Assembly: GCA_032871835.1 (NCBI GenBank)
Contig: CM065297.1
Coordinates: forward strand, 42,781,098-42,845,097
Origin: Dipteronia dyeriana
Taxonomy: Eukaryota; Streptophyta; Magnoliopsida; Sapindales; Sapindaceae
Reading direction: 5' to 3'
DNA: 64,000 nt
Position 1 is the stretch's first letter. Each line of letters opens with the position of its first letter. A program made the translations under genes and the position numbers. A model generated the notes under the pieces. That model was not told where the DNA came from, searched no databases, and worked only from the letters and a program-made list of their open reading frames with translations. Positions 56,761-64,000 of this stretch are shown piece after piece.

Positions 56761-58400
56761 AGAGATCCTACTTTGGACTCTAAGGAACCCGATCCTTGAT
56801 TTAGACATCTCCACAAAAAATAGTGACATTCTTGGAGATGTGAATGAGGGTGTTAGGACTAGGCGTCAATTAGCCAATCAAATTAGCTATACTTGCTACA
56901 CCTCTCAAATTGAACCCAAAAAGGTTGATGAAACCTTAAGTGATGAGTTTCGGGTTCTTGCTATGCAAGAAGAGCTAAACCAACTTGAAAGAAATGAGGT
57001 TTGGACTCTAGTTCCTAGACCTAAGAACACTAATGTGATAGGCAACAAGTGGGTCTATAGGAACAAATCCGATGAATATGGCAACATCGTGCAGAAAAAG
57101 GCTAGACTTGTAGCACAAGTGTACTCTCAAATTGAAGGTATCGACTTTGATGAGACTTTTGCTCATGTAACCTGATTAGAGTCCATTAGGCTTCTCTTAT
57201 CCATATCTTATGTGCACAAGTTTAAATTGCATCAAATGGATGTTAAGAGTGCCTTCCTCAGTGGCTTCTTGCAAGGGGAAGTGTTTGTTGAGCAACCCAA
57301 GGGGTTTGTGGATCCATACCACCCCAATCATGTTTTTTGCCTCAAGAAAGCACTATATGGGTTAAAACAAGCACCGAGGGCTTGATATGAGCGCCTCAAT
57401 CTTTATATTATTGATAATGACTATTCTAGAGGAAGTGTTGACAAGACTTTGTTTATCAAGTGCACTAAAGATGAGCTATTCATAGCTCAAATTTAGTTGA
57501 TGACATCATTTTTGGTTCCGCCAACAACTTGAAAGTTAAACAATTTGTTGATGTCATGACTCATGAGTTTGAAATGAGCATGGTTGTTGAACTAAATTGC
57601 TTCCTTGGCTTGCAAATCAAGCAAATGCATGATGGGATCTTCATATCCCAAGCTGAATATGCCAAGAACCTAGTGAAGAAATTTGGCCTTGAGAATGCCA
57701 AGCATTGTGACACACCTATGAGTACCACATTGAAACTTAGCAAGGATGCAAGTGGGAAAAGTATGGATCAAAGCCTATATTGGGGCATGATAGGGAGCTT
57801 GCTATACTTGACAGCTAGTAGGCCTGATATAGCTTTTAGTGTTGGTGTGTGCGCTAGATACCAAGCCAATCCCAAGGAATTCCATCTCTCCTCCGTGAAG
57901 AGAATCATTCGATATGTGAATGGGACATCCAATAATGGGATATGGTACTCTTTTTACACTAATGCTAGCTTAGTTGGCTTTAGTGATGCAGATTGGGTAG
58001 GTAATTATGATGATAGGAAGAATACATTGGGTGGTTGCTTCTTCCTAAGAAACAATCTTGTGTCACAGTTTTACAAGAAGCAAAATTCCATATCCTTATC
58101 CACAGCCGAGGCCGAGTATATAGCCTCTGGGAGTGCTTACACACAACTCCTATGGTTGAAGCAAATGCTTGTGGATTATGGCTTTAAATAGGGTACTCTA
58201 ACCCTTTATTGTGATAACATGAGTGCCATTAATATTTAAAAAAATCCTGTCCAACATTCTAGAACCAAGCATATTGATATTAGACATCATTTCATTAGAG
58301 ATCTAGTTTAGAGCAAATGCATTGCACTTGAATTTGTGGGCACAAATATCAACTAGCGGACTTGATTCTGAACCATTAGATTCTACTAAGTTTAAATCTC
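56761..58400 (+). pseudogene. G reverse transcriptase and RNase H (broken)
   Basis: [52 protein letters not shown] then a stop, [20 protein letters not shown] and [12 protein letters not shown]. The catalytic box at 57491-57506 has lost one base: ATTTAGTTGATGAC, where F has ATATATGTTGATGAC, turning the Tyr codon into a stop and shifting the frame. It resumes at 57529: FEMSMVVELNCFLGLQIKQM, MIGSLLYLTASRPDIAFSVG, FSDADWVGNYDDRKNTLGGC and SLSTAEAEYIASGSAYTQLL. RNase H is broken after GFK at 58191 and decays by ~58400. Confidence 0.88.
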
Positions 58401-59647
58401 TTAGTAGGTCTATTGGGATTTATCATATGCATTAATGAGTTTTGGTGTTTGACCCCATATGGGAGCTCAAGCAAAGATAGCGAACTTGCATTTCAATAAA
58501 CAAATAATTGTTCAATTTTATGATCTTTAATTAATTACTTGAGCATCTTAGGTGGATATATTATTATTTGAATTTTTATTCAATAAGTGTGCCTTTTCCA
58601 TATTTGAAATGCGTGTCTCATTTTTGTTCAAACATGTATTTTTGGACTAGGAAATTTGATTGGGAAGTACATTTGATTGACCCAAAGCTTATCTTCATGT
58701 TTATGAAAACTTGATCTTGACATGCATAAATTGGTATGCATGATGAATTTATTGAATGCTTTAAAATGATTACAAATTTGTGTGAGAGTGACTTTTGATA
58801 CTTCAATTAGTAAGGATATTGTATCCATTTCCAGGATTTCATAATCCAATAGTCTGTCTCTCTTTACTTATTGAACAAGGCAACTATCATACAAGCATTT
58901 CACCCGGAAAAATCTAAAAGAGCGCAATAGTCGCTCATGTCTTGTTTACCTTGTAAAGCTTCATAGTTGCTCTTATCTTTTGTTAAACTATATCTTGCTT
59001 TTTTTCTATTGGCAAATTGGTGCAAATTGGTTTGACTTCTCTTGGAATCTCATGTGTTTTTTCTTTTGCCAAATACCATGTTTTTGGAAGTTGATGTTGC
59101 ATGTATTTCATTCAAGGCAATCTTTTCACACATGATCCAAAAATCAAACTTCCTTGAATTTCTCTCTCTCTTAATAAAATTGCATAAAGTTGTTGTATAT
59201 GGTTATGCATTTACATTGCAAACATCTCTCTTTGCTAAAGCATCCCGGTTGGGGAATACTTCTTTGCCTATCGTGTGACAAAAAAAGGGAGTAATGTTGG
59301 ATTTAGGGGGAGTTTGTGCTGCTTTTGCATATAAAGGGAGAATGCCATTTTTAAGGGGAGTTGACTCTTTTAGGGGGAGCTTTTCCATGTGCATTGTTGA
59401 TTACATGTCACTTGTTTCTATTTCATGTAAATTGCGGTTGTTTTTATTTATCTTGATCACCTCACATACACCTATCTTGGAAAGTGTAGTTCTTTGTTTT
59501 GTAGGGATGATCATTCTACAAGAGATAGAGGATTTGAAGATTTAGTTTTAGGTATCTCTTTGTAATATAGAATGTGTTTGTTTACCTCTTGTTGCTTTTA
59601 TTTTTGAGAGGATACTTTGTGAGTGAGTGGTTTTGTCACGAAATAGC
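58401..59647 (+). other. G post-pol spacer (no gene)
   Basis: About 1.25 kb with no supported ORF. A run of purine blocks precedes the LTR: AAAAAAGGGAGTAATG (~59281), TTTAGGGGGAGTTTG (~59301), AAAGGGAGAATG (~59333), AAGGGGAGTTGAC (~59353), TTAGGGGGAGCTT (~59369). Confidence 0.65.
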
Positions 59648-59660
59648 CAAAGGAGGAGAT
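59648..59660 (+). other. polypurine tract of G
   Basis: CCAAAGGAGGAGA(T) directly before TGTTAGTTCCTCAG. Matches the CCAAAGGGAGAGA of F in position and form. Confidence 0.85.
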
Positions 59661-61593
59661 TGTTAGTTCCTCAGCTTTTGATTGGCTTACTTCAATTGAC
59701 AAACCGTATTTTGGGATAATTATGTAAGGGTAGTCTAGGTCAGCTTTGCTCTTGATCAAGTTCAAGCTTCAAAGGTATATCACTTGTTTAACTCTTTGAA
59801 GAGATTTAGTTTCACACATACACTAACATGCATTTCTATTGACATGCATTTATTCCTTGTTTCTCATTGCTCATGTGTGCATTCCTTCAGAATCACACTT
59901 GCACTTCATGTATTATTTTATTGCATCTATGATTGCATTTATGTTTCCATGATCATGCATTGCTTTTAATCGTATGATTACTTGTTGTGTGCATTGAGTT
60001 AGATTTGGTTTGGTTATTTTGAGTAATGTGTCTAGTTTCGAAAGAATGGTTTTCAATGATTTAAGTATTTTTCAAAACTCACCTTTGTATGGTCTTGATA
60101 CCATAACATTTTATACATTGCATCGAAATGAGTTTTGAAAATTTATATACAAAATAGACACCCATACCTTTCCAACGGTATATTATTCGTAATATTTCAT
60201 GAGGTTTGGATTGGTTCTGAAATCTCCAAAGTGACCATATAAATAGGGCATCTTTGTTGTTGTCCGTTTCTGAGCTTTGGTTACTCATTTGACCATATCT
60301 TTTTCTATAGTCATCCAAATCACATTTTTTAATTGGAGTAAAAATTAGACTTCCATACCTTTCCAACAGTATATTATTCGAAAGGTTTCAAAGTTGTTTG
60401 GACAAGTTTTGATATGCTTGAATTTAAAGGTGGAGTGCTTAGAGCAGATTTCGCTCAACGGTTCGCCCCCTCATGGTGCGAAACAAGTAGCGAAAATTGT
60501 GGCAGCCCTTTTCGCTCCCAAACTCTTCGCCCTATCAAGGGACGAAACCAGTATCAAAATTTGTGGCAGCCTCTTTTCGCTTCCAAACTTTTCGCCCCCT
60601 CAAGGGGCAAAACTAGTAGTAAAAAACTTGTTTGGGCAAAAACATCTTTTCCTCTACAGCTCATTTTTACACTTTATATATTTCATCTTCCTCCCAAATT
60701 TGACCTAGAGCTCTAAAATTGAATCCCCAAGAGAGAGAAATTGAATCCCTAAGAAAGAGAGAGCTCCAAGAAATTATTTTTACTCAACAAAACTTCAAAT
60801 CACAATCATCAAGCGTCATCAAGCATCTTTCAAGCAAGGGTCTCTTGTTTGTTCATGACTAGGTATTCTCTACATGCACTAGACTTTATAGTTTAACTAC
60901 TATGACATGTATAACTAGGTTTAACTTTTATTGCAAATTAAATGCATGATCGTGTGCTTAATAGCTTTTATGACATGCTTGTGGTATTTGTTGTTGGTTG
61001 AGAGTATTGATTAGTGATAGCTAGAATTTAGGACGGTTTTACCCTTCTAGCTAATTCTTCTTGCCTTTGCATTTCGAACATTGATATCTAGGATTTGATT
61101 TTCTTGTCATTATTAATCCTAGATAAGCATGAATGTTTTGACCTAGCATTTTTGCATATAGAATATTCTTGCATATTCACTTAGGTTGCCTTTATCTCTT
61201 CATTGTTGATTAAGTTTGTGGCTAAATGGTTAGTGCACAAGGTTGGTGATCCAAAATCACTATAAAAGTCCCATCGGATAGAGTGAAAGGGTTAGTAACC
61301 ATATTGGGTGTGACAGGAGTTCAACCTAGGTTGTAAACTTTCATTCAATAGTGGATTTTGAGGATAGAGTGTGGCGCACTGAACAGCCCATGGTTTTTCC
61401 CGTTTAGAGGGTTTCCATATATATATATATTACATGTTGTTATTGCTTTATTTTTATTGTCATTTATTTGAACAATTGGTAGAGTGGGGTAGATTTTGTA
61501 ATATTGATTAATTTGCGAAATTGGCAATCAATTGAATTAAAACCTATTCACTCCCTTCTAGGTTTATAGACACACACTTTCTAGAAAATTTCA
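59661..61593 (+). repeat. 3' LTR of G
   Basis: 1933 bp, TGTTAGTTCCTCAGC to CTAGAAAATTTCA. It contains a duplicated block CCATACCTTTCCAAC(G/A)GTATATTATTCG (60165 and 60354), a three-unit GCGAAA repeat (60455-60625), a TATA-like TTTATATATTTC (60675) and the CTCCCTTCTAGG form of the C-run near its 3' end. Confidence 0.9.
60455..60625. repeat. three ~70-bp tandem repeats in G LTR
   Basis: Units start TTCGCCC(CC)TCA and contain (GG)GGCGAAAC-AGTA, then AAAATTTGTGGCAGCC and TTTTCGCTCCCAAACT. Each unit can fold by pairing TTCGCCCC with GGGGCGAA-like arms. Overlapping ORFs over the array (60394-60716) come from the repeats and are not called as genes. Confidence 0.8.
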
Positions 61594-62573
61594 AAAATGT
61601 TATCTTCTTGCTCATTTAGACCTAAAACTTTTAATTTCTTGATCTTGGTAAGAGAAAGAGTTTCCCTAGTTAGAGAAAGAACCAAGATTGCTTCTTTAAC
61701 TCTCCAAACCCAAAACCCATCTCCATCATGCATCATTTTTCATCATATGAGCATGGGTGTTCTTGGTTTCATTTATTGTTCTTCTTACTCTAGCTTAGGT
61801 ATTTATGGCTTGATTAAATACCTAGACTCTACTTTATTGCATATATTTATGAGTCTTGATAACATGATTGGGTTTGTTTATTGATAGCCTGCATATAAGT
61901 CATTATTGCACTCTAGCTAATTAGGTCATGTTGATTGCATTTGATAATTTCATTTATTGACCATGCCATGCTTAATGACAACATGTGTTGAAATGGCTTC
62001 TTTATGATAGCTTCATAGTATTGTTTGTTATATGTTTTATCTAAGCTTTATGACATGTCATTTAGCTCTTGATATTTAGGATTGTATGAATTGTCATTAA
62101 TCATCCTAGATAAGCATCTAAGGTTCCCTAGCCTTATTTGTTCTTTGAACATCATCATATATTCACATAGGCTTTTTATCTCTTAATTGAGAAGTAAGTG
62201 TTGCGTTGCTTCTGGGATTAGGTACGTAAATCACAAGCAATTGGACTAGATTCACTTAATACTTGGATTAGGTCGTGGTAGTGGATAATATACTCTGAGT
62301 AGGTTGTAACATCTTTATCAATAGTGGATTCGTTGTTCGTGTGTGGCATACTTAACAGCCTGTGGTTTTTCCCATTTGGAGGGTTTTTACATATATCTCA
62401 AGTATCATTTTAATTTTGCACTAATAACACTTGTTTTATTATTGTGACTTGTTAGGGGTATTTGCGTCTAATTGGCCATTAACAAAAATTGAGTAAATTT
62501 GATTAAAATCTGTTCACCCCCCTCTAGATTAATATTAAACTCACCAAAAAAAAATCAATTTTTATAGGTTACA
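61594..62573 (+). repeat. divergent Sirevirus-type LTR fragment
   Basis: It parallels the second half of the G LTR: ATCCTAGATAAGCAT, TATTCACATAGG, TAGTGGATT...GTGTGGC(A/G)(T/C)AC, ACAGCC(T/C)(G/A)TGGTTTTTCCC and GTTCACCCCCCTCTAGATT. The end appears to be ...GGTTACA at 62573 followed by ATTGG. It is probably an older LTR of a sister subfamily that G inserted into. Internal region not in the window. Confidence 0.7.
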
Positions 62574-62830
62574 ATTGGTTTTTGCCCACTCCATCAATTC
62601 ACAATAATAGGAACATTGATTTGGGCATTGAAAGAGTTGACTGATTATCAGTGGCATTGTGAATGACCACTAAGGAGTTAACTGATCATTAACGGTGTAT
62701 AGAGTTGACCGATCTTCATTAATGGAGTTGATAATTCCCATTAATTGGGTTGACTATCTCTATTAATGGCATTATGAATGGACGGAGTGGTCAACTTTCT
62801 TTTCCATGTTGCTGGTTGAGAATACGTTGA
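62574..62830 (+). other. short imperfect repeats, no gene
   Basis: After a possible decayed primer site (ATTGGTTTTTGCCC) there are four or five units of ~30 bp such as GAGTTGAC(C/T)GATC(A/T)T and CATTAATGG (62630-62785). No ORF. Confidence 0.5.
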
Positions 62831-64000
62831 TTTTGTACCTTTAAGGGCACGACACCCAGATGTACCAATCCACTAATATTAATGTGACGCTTGTTCTAGC
62901 ATGTTGACTTTTTCTTTCTACCATTCTTCCAGGTAGAGGAGGCATACATACTAGATTCATCTAGGACTGATATCTTTGTACTTGGGTACCTGGCATTCCT
63001 ACTTTAGAAATCCTGAAACTTAGACGAAACGATCCTGAATGGATTATGAACTAGTGTCGAGGTGCTCGGGTACCTAACAGATACATGTATTAAAGTACCA
63101 GGTTAGAGGTACTAAGAGGCTAGCTCAACTAGATATCTAGCAGTTTTGGATAAATGATACTGACCTTTTCCAAGATAGTGGTATCAAAGTACATAGGTTA
63201 CGTGGAAATCGGTACCGATATAGGCCTCACTAGGTAGTTCCTACCAAGTACCAACCGGATGAAAAATTCTTCTTTGGGTCCCTACTAAAAAACTGTTAAC
63301 AGAAGTTCCTATTGACTTGAACACCGGTACTAAGTTGGGGTTAGAGTCAGGATCTGTAACGCTTGAAGAGTTTTCCTTATCGCTTCTTACTGATAACCGT
63401 TATTTGAAACAAAGACCGTTTCCAAAGCGTTAGGCTTAGGCGAATCAGGGTACTTGGATTTCCCACTTTGGAAATACTAATACTTAGGCGAAACAATACT
63501 GGTTAGAAACTAGGGCCACTTTCACACCAGATCTTTATATATAGGCAAAACATAAGTGAATCTGGGTACTTGGTGTTCCTGCAAAATAAATAAGCGGTGG
63601 CGGACCACAGATGGCAATATTCCTTTAGGTGGAATTTTCAACGCTCTAGTCAGTATAAATTTTGATAAATGAGAAAGGTTAGATATGAAAAACTGTTCTG
63701 CTCGATTGTTTGGGATGAGGCTCTTGTGGCCAATCTAGGTACCTGGTGTTCCTTTTCCAAAAATCATGGTCTTTAGGCAAAAATCCAATCCAACAAATCT
63801 TGGTACCAAGAAATCCCATGTACATGGTTCCCTGATACCTAGATAGTGTCATGATCGTGTTGTAAACCAATCCTGCATCTGATTATCCTTACTTTGGTGA
63901 GAATAATTGTTGTAGAAGCCTAGGGATCAAGGATTATCATTTATGTGGTATCCTAAAACTTTAATGATACAATGATAATTGTATATAAGATCCCTGTATC
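62831..64000 (-). repeat. GTACC-rich LTR-like DNA (R family?, reverse orientation)
   Basis: It has frequent GGTACC, TCGAGGTGCTCGGGTACC and AGGTACTAAG motifs like the R1 and R2 LTRs, mostly in the reverse sense (R1 has GTACCTCGA; here TCGAGGT). A repeated unit GG(T)ACTTGG(T)GTTCC...CTTAGGCGAAAC-AT occurs near 62995, 63450, 63565 and 63740. No gene. Assignment to R is by composition and short motifs only. Confidence 0.45.

Larger units (their letters stand above)
53098..61593 (+). mobile_element. G: Sirevirus-like copia element
   Basis: Only the last 74 bp of the 5' LTR remain (53098-53171). Gag, pol, a post-pol spacer, polypurine tract and a complete 3' LTR (59661-61593) follow. Gag and pol keep the Sirevirus layout (UBN2 region, two zinc knuckles, coiled coil, then D-S-G protease, integrase, reverse transcriptase and RNase H) with scattered frameshifts. 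A different subfamily from E/F: the LTR body is unrelated by eye except for the conserved CACCCCCCTCTAGG end. Confidence 0.88.

Noticed and set aside
60394..60716. Two overlapping plus ORFs of 100 and 104 codons
   Set aside because: Translated tandem repeats in the G LTR (repeated FAPS/LFAPSR-like residues in two frames).
1..64000. Host protein-coding genes, tRNA, rRNA or organelle DNA insertions
   Set aside because: Both strands were read through; every stretch with protein similarity belongs to a retrotransposon, and no tRNA cloverleaf or rRNA motif was noticed. A very small or highly spliced gene could still escape reading by eye.

Overview
The window looks like nuclear DNA of a flowering plant and consists almost entirely of nested, decayed LTR retrotransposons. 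I found no host protein gene, rRNA, tRNA or CRISPR array. The evidence is Ty1/copia and Ty3/gypsy protein homology on both strands, LTRs of about 1.9-2.5 kb with TG...CA ends, primer-binding sites matching plant initiator-Met tRNA (TGGTATCAGAGC type), polypurine tracts, and AT-rich spacers. The species cannot be told from the sequence. Four groups of elements are present. Family A is a Tork/Angela-type copia family (A1-A6). E, F and G are Sirevirus-like copia elements. R1 and R2 are a gypsy family whose LTRs are rich in GTACC motifs. Divergent LTR remnants lie at the right edge. These names are labels used only here.

Layout: 1-182 is a gypsy protease scrap. 183-18697 is a pile of family A: A1 (minus, 3' half), A2 (minus, nearly complete), A3 (plus, 3' half and LTR) and A4 (minus, 5' half and partial LTR). 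A1 and A4 look like two halves of one element pushed apart by A2 and A3. 18698-34592 is gypsy R1, then R2. R2's 5' LTR is split by element E (20573-30787, minus), which has matching LTRs and a perfect 5-bp target duplication (TTCCT). F (34593-44526, plus) sits in R2's reverse-transcriptase gene. F's truncated 3' LTR runs into A5 (44527-47626) and then A6 (47632-53097). A6's truncated LTR is fused to the last 74 bp of G's 5' LTR, and G (plus) continues to 61593. 61594-62573 is another Sirevirus-type LTR end, and 62574-64000 is GTACC-rich repeat DNA resembling the R LTR in reverse orientation.

The most unusual object is E. It is a Sirevirus relative that has LTRs, primer site, gag and polypurine tract but no protease, integrase or reverse transcriptase. 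It carries an uninterrupted 351-codon ORF, in the position where some Sireviruses carry an env-like gene, resembling the 'putative plant transposon protein' family. E shares LTR motifs and a post-pol non-coding block with F, which keeps a pol gene. E is therefore best read as a non-autonomous partner once mobilised by an F-like element. Second, A2, A4 and A6 all lack the protease active-site segment at the same place in gag-pol, which suggests that family A spread after losing it. All pol genes in the window carry stops or frameshifts, so nothing here appears able to move by itself today.
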